Shown: positions 1 through 9,575 of the stretch, one piece after another
How positions within the stretch are numbered: the first letter of the stretch is position 1
Layout of the letters: each line of letters begins with the position of its first letter
NCBI RefSeq assembly: GCF_014648775.1
Contig: NZ_BMRT01000006.1
Location: 124,001 to 188,000, forward strand
Length of the DNA stretch: 64,000 bases
Reading direction: 5' to 3'
Source: Streptomyces abikoensis
Lineage (GTDB): Bacteria; Actinomycetota; Actinomycetes; Streptomycetales; Streptomycetaceae
Notes under the pieces: generated by a model
Databases searched by the model: none
Seen by the model: the letters and a program-made list of their open reading frames with translations, nothing else
Told to the model about the DNA's origin: nothing
Made by a program: the position numbers and the translations under genes

Positions 1-1
1 G

Positions 2-721
2 AAGCGGGTGACGCTCGAACTCGGCGGCAAGAGCCCCAACATCGTCTTCGCCGACGCCGACATCGAGCGCGCCGCGGCCGCCGCCCCGGACTCCTTCCTC
101 GACAACACCGGCCAGGACTGCTGCGCCCGCAGCCGCATCCTCGTCCAGCGGTCCGTCCACGACCGCTTCCTGGAGCTGCTGGAACCGGCCGTGAAGTCCT
201 TCACCGTCGGCGACCCCACCGACCCGGCGACGCGGATGGGCCCGCTGATCTCCGCCGCGCACCGCGAGCGCGTACGGTCCTACGTCCCCGAGAGCGCCCC
301 GGCCCTCATCCGCGGTGAGGTGCCCTCCGGCAAGGGCTACTGGTACCCCGCGACCGTGCTGGCGGCGGCCCCGGACGACCGGGTGGCCGTCGAGGAGGTC
401 TTCGGGCCCGTCGCCGTCGTCATCCCCTTCGAGGACGAGGCCGAGGCGGTGCGGCTCGCCAACGCCACCGACTACGGGCTGTCCGGCTCGGTGTGGACCC
501 GGGACGTCTCCCGCGCCCTGCGGGTCTCCCGGGCCGTCGCCGCCGGCAACCTCTCCGTCAACTCCCACAGCAGCGTCCGCTACTGGACGCCCTTCGGCGG
601 CTTCAAGCGGTCCGGCCTCGGCCGGGAGCTGGGGCCGGGCGCGCTCGCCGCCTTCACCGAGACCAAGAACGTGTTCGTCGCCATCGACCCTCTCGTCGAC
701 CCTCTGGAGGAGAGCCAGTGA
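2..721 (+). CDS. Aldehyde dehydrogenase, C-terminal part (5' truncated by window)
   Basis: NAD(P)-dependent aldehyde dehydrogenase, which oxidises an aldehyde to the acid in the cytosol. The window opens inside the gene: the frame is open from base 2, so the apparent internal start at base 8 is not the real one and the NAD-binding half lies outside. Visible are the conserved TLELGGKSP segment with the general-base Glu, and GQDCCA, whose first Cys (visible residue 40) is at the nucleophile position of the family GQxC signature. The C-terminal PFGGFKRSGLGRELG block is also typical. The stop overlaps the next gene's GTG by 4 bp, so the two are probably translated together. From memory of Streptomyces gene order, a glutamine-synthetase-like amine ligase may lie upstream, which would suggest a gamma-glutamyl aldehyde substrate. 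That is inference only. Confidence 0.93.
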   Translation, partial: KRVTLELGGKSPNIVFADADIERAAAAAPDSFLDNTGQDCCARSRILVQRSVHDRFLELLEPAVKSFTVGDPTDPATRMGPLISAAHRERVRSYVPESAPALIRGEVPSGKGYWYPATVLAAAPDDRVAVEEVFGPVAVVIPFEDEAEAVRLANATDYGLSGSVWTRDVSRALRVSRAVAAGNLSVNSHSSVRYWTPFGGFKRSGLGRELGPGALAAFTETKNVFVAIDPLVDPLEESQ

Positions 722-1503
722 CCGACCCGCAAGTTGTCTGCCGCCGCCTCGTCGGGCGCACCGCCGTCGTCACCGGAGCCGGCAGCGGCATCGGCCTGGC
801 CAGCGCCCGGCGGCTCGCCTCCGAAGGCGCCCACGTCGTCTGCGCCGACATCGACGAGAACGCCGGCAAGGCCGCGGCCGATGCGGTCGGCGGGCTCTTC
901 GTCCGTACTGATGTGACTGATTCCGTCCAGGTCGAGGCGCTGTTCCAGGCGGCGTACGAGACCTACGGGTCCGTCGACATCGCCTTCAACAACGCCGGGA
1001 TCTCCCCGCCCGAGGACGACTCCATCCTCACCACCGGCCTGGAGGCCTGGAAGCGCGTCCAGGAGGTCAACCTCACCTCCGTCTACCTCTGCTGCAAGGC
1101 CGCGCTGCCGTACATGCGGCGGCAAGGGCGGGGGTCCGTCATCAACACCGCCTCCTTCGTCGCCGTGATGGGCGCCGCCACCTCGCAGATCAGCTACACC
1201 GCCTCCAAGGGCGGCGTGCTGGCGATGTCCCGCGAGCTCGGGGTGCAGTTCGCCCGCGAGGGCATCCGGGTCAACGCGCTGTGCCCGGGGCCGGTGAACA
1301 CCCCGCTGCTCAAGGAGCTGTTCGCCAAGGACCCGGAGCGCGCGGCCCGCCGGCTGGTGCACGTGCCGGTGGGGCGGTTCGCCGAACCGGAGGAGATCGC
1401 GGCCGCCGTCGCCTTCCTGGCCAGCGACGACTCGTCCTTCGTGAACGCCGCCGAGTTCCTCGTGGACGGAGGCATCGCGGGGGCCTATGTGACACCGCTG
1501 TAG
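718..1503 (+). CDS. Short-chain dehydrogenase/reductase (SDR)
   Basis: Classical SDR oxidoreductase of 261 residues, soluble, NAD(P)-dependent. The dinucleotide-binding TGAGSGIG lies at residues 19-26, with CADID at the end of beta-2 suggesting NAD preference. NNAG is at 91-94 and the catalytic YTASK at 160-164 with an upstream Ser. A C-terminal FLVDGG motif is typical of 3-oxoacyl-ACP reductase-like SDRs. The GTG start at 718 overlaps the aldehyde dehydrogenase stop (GTGA) and restores the normal SDR N-terminus; an earlier in-frame start at 493 would only add antisense-like residues. Coupling suggests successive redox steps on one substrate, which cannot be named from sequence. The last codons form the first copy of a 17-bp tandem repeat. 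Confidence 0.93.
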   Translation: MTDPQVVCRRLVGRTAVVTGAGSGIGLASARRLASEGAHVVCADIDENAGKAAADAVGGLFVRTDVTDSVQVEALFQAAYETYGSVDIAFNNAGISPPEDDSILTTGLEAWKRVQEVNLTSVYLCCKAALPYMRRQGRGSVINTASFVAVMGAATSQISYTASKGGVLAMSRELGVQFAREGIRVNALCPGPVNTPLLKELFAKDPERAARRLVHVPVGRFAEPEEIAAAVAFLASDDSSFVNAAEFLVDGGIAGAYVTPL

Positions 1504-1537
1504 GTGTGACCCCGCTGTAAGTGTGACCCCGCTGTAG
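1487..1537 (+). repeat. Three 17-bp tandem repeats over the SDR stop codon
   Basis: Three head-to-tail copies (1487-1503, 1504-1520, 1521-1537) of a unit close to GTGTGACCCCGCTGTAG. The first copy is the end of the SDR gene including its stop; the other two duplicate that end downstream, so each carries an in-frame stop-like TAG or TAA. This looks like slippage of the gene's 3' end. Confidence 0.85.
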
Positions 1538-1630
1538 GGTCCATGATCAAAAGCCGGGGCCGGTCGGCGGTGTCTTCGTCGGCCGGTCCTGGTTTCTGTC
1601 CCCGTCCGTCACACGCACCAAAGAGAGCAC

Positions 1631-2905
<1,275 letters not shown>

Positions 2906-2941
2906 CCGGTCTTCTGGCCGGTCTTCTGGCCGGTCTTCCGA
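2906..2941 (+). repeat. Three 12-bp tandem repeats after the HAD gene
   Basis: Copies of CCGGTCTTCTGG at 2906-2917 and 2918-2929, then a degenerate copy at 2930-2941, starting right after the stop codon. A GCTCGGGTGG doublet follows at about 2959-2978. Each unit can pair with its neighbour only weakly, so a terminator role is uncertain. Confidence 0.8.
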
Positions 2942-3049
2942 CCGGGTCTTCCGCCTGGCTCGGGTGGGCTCGGGTGGGTTGAAGGAACGTTTCCTCGGGC
3001 AGGTTCTGTCGCCAGGTGAACCCTGTCGCGATCACGGAGGTATCCGGAC

Positions 3050-4099
3050 ATGCCCGAGACGATGCTCGCCGGACGGCTCGACCTGCGGTCGGGCCGTTTC
3101 GCCGTCGAGGAGGTACCCGTCCCCGAGCCCGGCCCCGGGCAGGTCCGGGTCAGGGTGCGGGCCGCGGGTATCTGCCTGTCCGACGTTCATCTTGTGGACG
3201 GTGAACTCAAGCCCGCCTTCGCCCGTGCCGGGAAGGTCACCCTGGGGCATGAGACCGCCGGGGTCGTCGATGCGCTCGGGCCGGACGTCCCGGCTCCTTG
3301 GGCCGTCGGGCAGCGTGTCCTGCTCCAGGCGGGGGAGCGCTGCGGGGAGTGCGGCGGGTGTGTGCGCCACGAGTCGTGCCGGGCCGTCCGGACGCGCGGC
3401 GTCGACTACGACGGCGGGTGGGCCGAGTACGCCCTCGCCAACCACCACACGCTCGTCCCGGTCCCCGACGGGCTCCCCTTCGAGCAGGCCGCCATCATTC
3501 CCGATGCCGTCTCCACGCCCTGGGCCGCCATCACGACTACCGGTCGGGTGCGGCCCGCCCGCCCCGCCGGGGTCTGGGGGGTCGGTGGGCTCGGTGCGCA
3601 CGCGGTGCAGTTGCTGCGGTTGGCCGGGGCGGCGCCCATTGTTGCTGTTGACCCGCTGGAGGGTGCCCGTCGGCGGGCCCTGGAGTTCGGGGCCGATGTC
3701 GCTTTGGACGCCGGTGCGGGGGATGTCCGCGAGCGGGTCCTGGAGGCGACCGGGGGGCTGGGGCTCGACCTCGCCCTCGACACGGCGGGGGTGCCGGCCG
3801 TCCGGGACCAGGCCGTGCGCTGTCTGGGGCGGGGTGGGCGGCTGGTGCTCGTCGGGATCGCTCCTGGGGCGCTGACGTTGGCCGACGGTGCGGCGTTCAT
3901 TTTTCGCGAGCAGCAGGTTCTGGGGCACTACGGGTCGGCGCCTGCGCACGTGGACGAGCTGGTGGCGCTCGCCCGTCTGGGGCGGCTGGACCTCGGACGG
4001 TCGGTCAGCGGCACGCTGCCGCTGGCGGAGGCGGCGGTTGGTGTCGAACGGTTGCGGAAGAAGGACGGGGATCCGGTGCGGCTGATCCTGTTGCCGTGA
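3050..4099 (+). CDS. Zinc-dependent alcohol dehydrogenase (MDR family)
   Basis: Medium-chain dehydrogenase of 349 residues catalysing NAD(P)-dependent alcohol/aldehyde interconversion. The catalytic-zinc ligands are visible as Cys42 (AAGICLSDVH) and His67-Glu68 (GHE). The structural-zinc cluster is complete, Cys98, 101, 104 and 112 in GERCGECGGCVRHESC. The Rossmann motif is WGVGGLGAHAVQL near residues 175-190. The ATG at 3050 follows a GGAGG-like site (ACGGAGGTATCC). It is monocistronic, convergent with the deaminase/aldolase gene across a large inverted repeat. No substrate can be assigned from the motifs. Confidence 0.92.
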   Translation: MPETMLAGRLDLRSGRFAVEEVPVPEPGPGQVRVRVRAAGICLSDVHLVDGELKPAFARAGKVTLGHETAGVVDALGPDVPAPWAVGQRVLLQAGERCGECGGCVRHESCRAVRTRGVDYDGGWAEYALANHHTLVPVPDGLPFEQAAIIPDAVSTPWAAITTTGRVRPARPAGVWGVGGLGAHAVQLLRLAGAAPIVAVDPLEGARRRALEFGADVALDAGAGDVRERVLEATGGLGLDLALDTAGVPAVRDQAVRCLGRGGRLVLVGIAPGALTLADGAAFIFREQQVLGHYGSAPAHVDELVALARLGRLDLGRSVSGTLPLAEAAVGVERLRKKDGDPVRLILLP

Positions 4100-4116
4100 G
4101 GGCCGGTTGGTGGGTC

Positions 4117-4261
4117 GGGGGCGGGGTGGGGTGGACGGGCCCTTACGGGGCTGAGCTCTTCGCGGTCCCTGCCACTTTGGTAAGAGTTGCCCCGTACTTG
4201 GCTCCAGCGGCGAAGAGCTCTTTACGCCCCTACCAGGGCCCATCCACCCCACCCCGCCCCC
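4117..4261. repeat. Large imperfect inverted repeat (about 145 bp)
   Basis: Left arm 4117-4163 and right arm 4210-4261 are reverse complements apart from a short indel near the middle and a few mismatches; the arm tips are GCGAAGAGCTC and CCACCCCACCCCGCCCCC. A 46-bp centre separates them. It lies between two convergent genes, so a two-way terminator is the simplest reading. A MITE-like element is possible, but I see no clear target-site duplication. Confidence 0.75.
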
Positions 4262-4307
4262 TTCCGTCACTACCCCGGGGGCGCGCTTCCGGGTAATCGG
4301 GCGGGTG

Positions 4308-4352
4308 GGTGGGGTAGAACCCGCGCCGAAGGCGCGGGAAACCCCCACCGGG
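4308..4352. terminator. GC-rich stem-loop near the 3' end of the deaminase/aldolase gene
   Basis: Inner stem CCCGCGCC/GGCGCGGG (4320-4327 with 4331-4338, GAA loop), extended by GGTGGGGT pairing with ACCCCCACC. No U-tract follows. It sits about 45 bp beyond the minus-strand stop, consistent with termination of that gene. Confidence 0.5.
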
Positions 4353-4394
4353 GGCACCCGGAAAGTCCACCGAACCCCGCGCGGGAGGCGCCCG

Positions 4395-5582
4395 TCAGAG
4401 GAACGTGCGGCCCTCCCCCCGGTACGTGGGGACCGTCCCCACCACCCGGTCGCCCTCCACAAGGTGGAGCTCCGCGAACCGCTCGCACAATTCGCCCGCC
4501 TTGGCGTGCCGGAACCACACCCGGTCGCCGATCAGCAGATCGTCGGCGGGATGTCCCAGCAGCGGGGTCTGCACCTCGCCCGCACCCTCCCGCCCCGCCA
4601 GCCGCAGGCCCGCCGGGAGGTACGGGACCGGCAGGCGGTCCCGTCCGGCCGCGCCCGACGCGGGGTAGCCGCCGCCCAGGACCGTCACCACGCCCACCCC
4701 GGGCCGCCGCACCACGGGCAGCGCGAACAGCGCGGCGGGGCGGGCGGTGAAGGACGAGTAGCCGTCGAACAGGCGCGGCGCGTACAGCCCCGAACCGGCG
4801 GCGATCTCCGTCACCGCGTCCTCGGCCGCCGTGTGCTGCACACTGCCCGTGCCGCCGCCGTTGACGAACTCCAGTTCCGTCACCTCCCGTACGGCCCGCA
4901 CCGCCTCCGCGCGCACGGCCGCCACCCGGTCTCGGGCGACTGACTGCATCAGTCGGATCGCCCGGGAGCGGACGGGGTGGCCGGGGATCCTGTCGCCCAC
5001 GCCCGCCACGTGCGCCTCGTAGGCCATCAGGCCCACCAGGCGGAACCCCGGGCGGCGGGCCACTGACCGGGCCAGCTCCGCCAGTTCGCCCGGGTCGTTC
5101 AGTGGTGACCGCAACGCCCCGATCCGTACCCTGCCTCCCAGTAGTCGCAGTGAGACGTCCAACTCCAGGCAGATCCGGATCTCCTCACGGCCCGTTCGGG
5201 CGGCTTCCACGACCGTCAGTTGCGTCGGGTCGTCCACCATCAGCGTCACCGCGGCGGCCAGCTTGGGGTCCGAGGTCAGTTCCGCCAGGCTCGTGCGGTC
5301 CGTCGACGGATAGGCGACCAGGACGTCCGGAATCCCCGAACGCGCCAGCCACAGCGCCTCGGCGAGGGTGTAGGCCAGCACGCCCGCGAAGCCGTCGCGC
5401 GCCAGCACCCGCTCCAGCAGTGCCCGGCACCGCACGGACTTGCTCGCCACTCGCACCGGTTTGCCCCCCGCCCGCCGCACCAGATCGGCGGCATTGGCGT
5501 CGAACGCCCCGGTATCGACCACCGCGAGGGGAGCGTCCAGATGGGCGGTGGCCCGGTCGTAACGCGCTCTGTCGGACGACAT
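4395..5582 (-). CDS. PLP-dependent amino acid deaminase/aldolase (alanine racemase N-terminal fold)
   Basis: A 395-residue type III fold PLP enzyme resembling the D-threonine aldolase/D-serine dehydratase group. The N-terminal TIM-barrel part has VRVASKSVRC, whose Lys48 is the expected Schiff-base lysine. EFVNGGGTGS near residue 245 matches the phosphate-binding Gly-rich loop. The C-terminal domain has the H(x)C-type zone replaced by GDRVWFRHAKAGELCERF, a possible metal site (His, Cys) as in D-threonine aldolases. The ATG at 5582 (MSSDRARYDR) starts the conserved fold; the frame extends about 110 codons further upstream but that part is low-complexity and overlaps the promoter region of the divergent gene. 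Substrate inferred only by fold: a D-amino acid or beta-hydroxy amino acid. Confidence 0.85.
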   Translation of the reverse strand: MSSDRARYDRATAHLDAPLAVVDTGAFDANAADLVRRAGGKPVRVASKSVRCRALLERVLARDGFAGVLAYTLAEALWLARSGIPDVLVAYPSTDRTSLAELTSDPKLAAAVTLMVDDPTQLTVVEAARTGREEIRICLELDVSLRLLGGRVRIGALRSPLNDPGELAELARSVARRPGFRLVGLMAYEAHVAGVGDRIPGHPVRSRAIRLMQSVARDRVAAVRAEAVRAVREVTELEFVNGGGTGSVQHTAAEDAVTEIAAGSGLYAPRLFDGYSSFTARPAALFALPVVRRPGVGVVTVLGGGYPASGAAGRDRLPVPYLPAGLRLAGREGAGEVQTPLLGHPADDLLIGDRVWFRHAKAGELCERFAELHLVEGDRVVGTVPTYRGEGRTFL

Positions 5583-5760
5583 GGCGGGCAGCCTGCCAGA
5601 GCCGGAATCCGCTGACCAGGGGTCGGGCCCGGGCGAATGGCACCCGTCGTGTCGCGCACCGTAAAGTGGCGCGCACGCCACGGCCTTCGGGTCGGCGGCG
5701 ATGTGGCGGATATCCGACATACGGCGGTACGACCGGCCGGCTCGCAAGGGGGAGCGCAGG

Positions 5761-6618
5761 TTGAGCACCGAAGCGGAAGCCCTGCCGCCGCCCCCCGCCC
5801 CCCACTGGGCACCCCCGCCGCCCCCGCTCCCCGTCCCCGTTCCCGGCCCGCCCTCGCGGGGCTCCGGGCGCGCCGTCGCCGCCGCCGTCAGCCTGGTCCT
5901 CGGGCTCGGCCTCATAGCCGGGGCCGTGACCGGGAGTTGCCTGGCCGCCGGCCCGGGCGACGGCTCCGCCGCCGAGGCCGCCTACACGCGCGGCGCCACC
6001 CTCTGGCGCGGCCTTCCCGTCGACCGGATCTTCCCGGCCGCCGTCCACCGGGACGCGGCCGGGCCCGGCGGCGCCCCGCGCGACTGGACCCGGCTGGGCG
6101 TCGCCCCCGACAGCGGCTGCGCCGACGCCTTCGACCCCCTCCTCGCCACCGCCCTGGCCCCCGTCGGCTGCGCCCGGCTGCTGCGCGCCACCTACGCCGA
6201 CGCCACGTCGTCGCACGTGACCACCGTCGGCCTGCTCGTCACCGACGCCGACGCCGCCGGCATGCGCGCCCTGCGCCGCCGGTTCGCCGACGAACACCTC
6301 GACGAGCGCGCCGACCTGATGCCCCGCCCCCTCGCGCTCCGGGACACCCCCGCCGCGCGCTTCGGCGACGCGCAGCGCGCCAGCTGGTACATCACCGTCA
6401 TGACGGACGTGCCCGCCGTCGTCTACGCCGTCACCGGCTTCGCCGACGGCCGTACGGGCACCCCGCCGCTGCCCGCCGCCCGGGCGGTCGTCCCCGGCGC
6501 CACCGAGGCCCCGGCGCAGGCGGGTCTCGGCCATGACGCGACGGCCCTCGTGGAGGAGGTGGCGCGCGCCTACCGCGACGCCGCGCACCGGCCGGCGGGC
6601 CGGGAGGACGGCCGATGA
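5761..6618 (+). CDS. Proline-rich membrane protein paired with mycosin-like protease
   Basis: Unrecognised 285-residue protein. Residues 1-35 are Pro-rich and probably cytosolic. One transmembrane helix (AVAAAVSLVLGLGLIAGAVTG) spans about 41-61, followed by an extracytoplasmic Ala-rich domain of about 220 residues with three Cys that could form disulfides. I choose the TTG at 5761 because GGGGGAG lies just upstream; the frame opens at 5701 without a ribosome site. Its TGA overlaps the ATG of the protease gene (ATGA), so the two are coupled. This points to a partner, substrate or regulator of that protease. Function otherwise unknown. Confidence 0.75.
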   Translation: MSTEAEALPPPPAPHWAPPPPPLPVPVPGPPSRGSGRAVAAAVSLVLGLGLIAGAVTGSCLAAGPGDGSAAEAAYTRGATLWRGLPVDRIFPAAVHRDAAGPGGAPRDWTRLGVAPDSGCADAFDPLLATALAPVGCARLLRATYADATSSHVTTVGLLVTDADAAGMRALRRRFADEHLDERADLMPRPLALRDTPAARFGDAQRASWYITVMTDVPAVVYAVTGFADGRTGTPPLPAARAVVPGATEAPAQAGLGHDATALVEEVARAYRDAAHRPAGREDGR

Positions 6619-7799
6619 GGCGTCCGCGCCGGTCCCTGGCCGCGCTGGCCACCGGGACCGCCCTCGCCGTGCTCGCCGCCGCCCCGGCCCGGGCGGACGC
6701 CATAAGGGCGCAGGAGTGGGCGCTCGACGCCCTCCACGTCCAGGACGTCTGGCGGACCACCAAGGGCGCCGGGATCACCGTCGCCGTACTCGATACCGGT
6801 GTCGACGACGGGCACCCCGATCTGCGGGGACGGGTGCTCCCCGGCAAGGATCTGATCGGCTTCGGCGCCGGGCCCGGCGACCGCTCCTGGGCCCGGCACG
6901 GCACCGCCATGGCCGGGATCATCGCCGGGCGCGGGCACGGCGACGACGACGCCGACGGGATCACCGGCGTCGCCCCCGAGGCGAGGATCCTCCCGGTGCG
7001 GGTGATCCTCGAGGACAGCGACCCCGCCCGCGCCAAGGCCCGGGGAGCGCGCGGCAGCGCGCTGGCGGACGGCATCCGCTGGGCCGCCGACCACGGCGCC
7101 GACGTGATCAACCTGTCCCTGGGCGACGACAGCGACACCGCGCATCCGGAGCCGCGCGAGGACGCGGCCGTGCAGTACGCGCTGGCCAAGGGGGCCGTCG
7201 TCGTCGCCTCCGCCGGCAACGGCGGCGAGCACGGCGACCACGTCTCCTACCCGGCGGCCTATCCCGGCGTGATCGCCGTGACGGCCGTCGACCGCTACGG
7301 GGGCCGCGCCTCCTTCTCCACCCGCCGCTGGTACGCCACCGTCAGCGCGCCCGGCGTCGACGTCGTCATCGCCGACCCGGACCGGCGCTACTACGAGGGC
7401 TGGGGGACGAGCGCCGCCTCCGCCTTCGTCTCCGGGGCCGTGGCGCTCCTGCGCGCCGCCCGGCCGGGGCTGAGCCCGGCGCGGGTCCGCGAGCTGCTGA
7501 CCGACACCGCGCGGGACCGGCCGACGGGCGGCCGCGACGACGAGGTCGGCGCGGGGATGGTGGACCCGGCGGCCGCCATCGAGAAGGCCGGCCGGGAGGG
7601 CGCGCAGGTGCGCCGCGCGCCCGCGGTGCCGCGGTACTTCGGCGGGGGGCCGGGGGCCGCGCCCGGGGACGCCTCCGGGGGCGGTCCGGGCGTCCCGGCG
7701 CTCGTCGCGGGCGGGGCGGGGGTGCTGCTGCTCATCACGGCGGCGGTGCTGCGGCGTCGGCCGAGGGTGTCTGCTCCCCGATCCCGCCCCTTCCCGTAA
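6615..7799 (+). CDS. S8 subtilisin-like serine protease, mycosin type
   Basis: Membrane-anchored extracytoplasmic protease of 394 residues. Residues 1-27 are a signal peptide ending ARADA. The catalytic triad is complete: Asp60 (VAVLDTG), His95 (RHGTAMAG) and Ser266 (GWGTSAAS); the oxyanion Asn is in SAGNGG. After a Gly/Pro-rich linker a C-terminal helix (PALVAGGAGVLLLITAAVL) and an Arg-rich tail end the protein. This is the layout of mycosins (MycP), which act with type VII (ESX) secretion systems. No EccB/C/D/E or WXG100 gene is visible here, so a link to type VII secretion is inference. It is coupled to the upstream membrane protein. Confidence 0.88.
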   Translation: MRRPRRSLAALATGTALAVLAAAPARADAIRAQEWALDALHVQDVWRTTKGAGITVAVLDTGVDDGHPDLRGRVLPGKDLIGFGAGPGDRSWARHGTAMAGIIAGRGHGDDDADGITGVAPEARILPVRVILEDSDPARAKARGARGSALADGIRWAADHGADVINLSLGDDSDTAHPEPREDAAVQYALAKGAVVVASAGNGGEHGDHVSYPAAYPGVIAVTAVDRYGGRASFSTRRWYATVSAPGVDVVIADPDRRYYEGWGTSAASAFVSGAVALLRAARPGLSPARVRELLTDTARDRPTGGRDDEVGAGMVDPAAAIEKAGREGAQVRRAPAVPRYFGGGPGAAPGDASGGGPGVPALVAGGAGVLLLITAAVLRRRPRVSAPRSRPFP

Positions 7800-7892
7800 C
7801 CGGGGGGCGAGCCCCCGGCCCCCCGGCGACCGGGCTTCGGGGCGGCAGCCCCGGGCACCCGGCGGGGAAAGCCCACCCGATACGCTCGGGCC

Positions 7893-8633
7893 GTGGCGCT
7901 CAAGAACATCCCGGACTCCCCGTTCTCCGACGACGACGGCTCCGCCGACCCCGCTCTCGCCGAGGCGCTCGCCGCCTGGGCGGCGGACCGGTCGGCCGGG
8001 GCCGAGAAGCGGGTGCTGGCCGCCCTGCCGGGCGTCCGGCTCCTCGTGCCCGTGGTGGCCGTGCTCGGCGAGGTGGAGACCGGGCCCGACGGGCTCAAGC
8101 GCGAGAAGACCAGCGACATGGCCGTACCGACGCTCCAGGCGCCGGACGGGCGCCGCGCGCTGCCCGCGTTCACCTCGATGGAGACGATGAAGCGGTGGCG
8201 CGCCGACGCCCGGCCCGTGGCCGTGCCGCTGCACCAGGCCCTGCAGGCCGCCGTGCACGAGAAGGCGGACACCATCGTGCTCGACCTGGCCGGTCCCGTG
8301 ACCTATCCGCTGACCGGCCCCGCGCTGCTGGCGCTGGCCGAGGGCCGCGACAGCGCGGACCCGCTGGCCGACCCCGCCGTCACCGGCGCCCTGCGGGACG
8401 TCCTCGCGGCCGAGCCCGGGGTGCTGCGGGCCCACCTCACCCCGTCCGGCGAGGCCGACGGCACGCTGGCGCTGGTCCTGGCCGGGGACGCGGCGCCCGG
8501 AGACGTGGTGCGCCGGGTCGCCGAGGGGCTGGCCGCCGCCGAGGTGCTGCGGGAGCGGCTGGTGCGGGGCCTGGACCTCGCGCTGCTGCCCGCGACGGCG
8601 CACGTCCCGGGAGAGGCGCTCTTCAGCCGCTAG
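7893..8633 (+). CDS. SseB-family protein
   Basis: A 246-residue soluble protein with an N-terminal SseB-like domain: VRLLVPVVAV near residue 50, then LPAFTSMETMKRW near 90, the usual SseB core. The C-terminal half is an Ala/Leu-rich second domain. SseB was named in enteric bacteria, but in actinobacteria this family is of unknown role; proximity to infC/rplT is conserved in memory of Streptomyces gene order. The GTG at 7893 has no ribosome site, and GATACGCT sits about 10 bp upstream, so the mRNA is probably leaderless. The short upstream spacer (7800-7880) holds several GC-rich stem-loops that may end the protease transcript. Confidence 0.8.
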   Translation: MALKNIPDSPFSDDDGSADPALAEALAAWAADRSAGAEKRVLAALPGVRLLVPVVAVLGEVETGPDGLKREKTSDMAVPTLQAPDGRRALPAFTSMETMKRWRADARPVAVPLHQALQAAVHEKADTIVLDLAGPVTYPLTGPALLALAEGRDSADPLADPAVTGALRDVLAAEPGVLRAHLTPSGEADGTLALVLAGDAAPGDVVRRVAEGLAAAEVLRERLVRGLDLALLPATAHVPGEALFSR

Positions 8634-8728
8634 CCGGGCCGCCGGCCGCGGCGGTCCCGACAGGCGCTCCCGGGGAGACCGTCCGACAATTTCACGAGGA
8701 CGGTCCACGAGATCCTCAGGAGGTCGCC

Positions 8729-9553
8729 ATGGACGCCCTGAAGAACGTGAAGCCGGCCCTGGCCAATCTGGACCCGGTGAAGACCAGGACCGCCGCTTCC
8801 GAGTTCCTCGGAACCCTGCTGCTGGTGCTGTTCGCCGTGGGCTCCGTCGTCCTCGCGGCCGACTACATCGGCGTGGTCGGCATCGCCCTGACGTTCGGCT
8901 TCACTCTTCTGGCCCTGGTGTACGCCCTGGGGCCGGTGTCGGGCTGCCACCTGAACCCGGCGGTGACGCTCGGCCTGCTGCTGGAGCGCCGCATCACGAT
9001 CCACACGGCCATCGAGTACTGGATCGCGCAGCTGGTGGGCGGCATCGTCGGCGCGGCGATCCTCTTCCTGATCGCCAAACAGGTGCCCGGGATCAAGACC
9101 GACGGGACGTTCGGCAGCAACGGCTACGCGGACCGCTCGGCCGTGCACATCAACACCGGCGGCGCGTTCCTCGCCGAGGTCGTCCTGACCTTCCTGCTGG
9201 TGTTCGTGGTGCTCGCGGTGACCCACCGGGTCGCCGTCGTGGGCTTCGGCGGGCTGGCCATCGGCCTGGCGCTGGCGGTGGACCACCTGGTGGGCGTGCC
9301 GCTGACCGGCACCTCCGTCAACCCGGCGCGCAGCATCGGCCCGGCGCTCTTCGCGGGCGGCGCGGCCCTGTCCCAGCTGTGGCTGTTCATCGTCGCCCCG
9401 CTGGTCGGCGGCGCCCTCGCCTCGTTCGCCCACCGGGTCACCCACCCGCCGCACGGGGTCGCCATGCTCGCGGACGAGCTCGCGGCGCCCGAGCCGCTGG
9501 CGGGTACGGGCGAGGGCCGGCCCGACCGGCCGCACTACGGCGGCCCGGCCTGA
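8729..9553 (+). CDS. Aquaporin (MIP family)
   Basis: Water/small neutral solute channel of 274 residues with six transmembrane helices. Both pore motifs are present: HLNPAVT in the first half-helix and SVNPARS in the second, with the selectivity-filter Arg after the second NPA. His in helix 5 (LAVDHLVG) and Thr/Cys-size residues resemble AqpZ-type water channels rather than glycerol facilitators, but this is a judgement from few residues. N- and C-terminal tails are hydrophilic. The ATG at 8729 has a strong site (CTCAGGAGGTCGCC). It follows the SseB gene after 95 bp and converges with DUF1844. Confidence 0.9.
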   Translation: MDALKNVKPALANLDPVKTRTAASEFLGTLLLVLFAVGSVVLAADYIGVVGIALTFGFTLLALVYALGPVSGCHLNPAVTLGLLLERRITIHTAIEYWIAQLVGGIVGAAILFLIAKQVPGIKTDGTFGSNGYADRSAVHINTGGAFLAEVVLTFLLVFVVLAVTHRVAVVGFGGLAIGLALAVDHLVGVPLTGTSVNPARSIGPALFAGGAALSQLWLFIVAPLVGGALASFAHRVTHPPHGVAMLADELAAPEPLAGTGEGRPDRPHYGGPA

Positions 9554-9575
9554 CCGGCCCTCGACGGAGAACCCG

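Noticed and set aside
6533..9553. Plus-strand open frame of 1,006 codons over the protease, SseB and aquaporin genes
   Set aside because: Only its last 274 codons (aquaporin) are real; the rest is an Arg-rich shadow of the two upstream genes.
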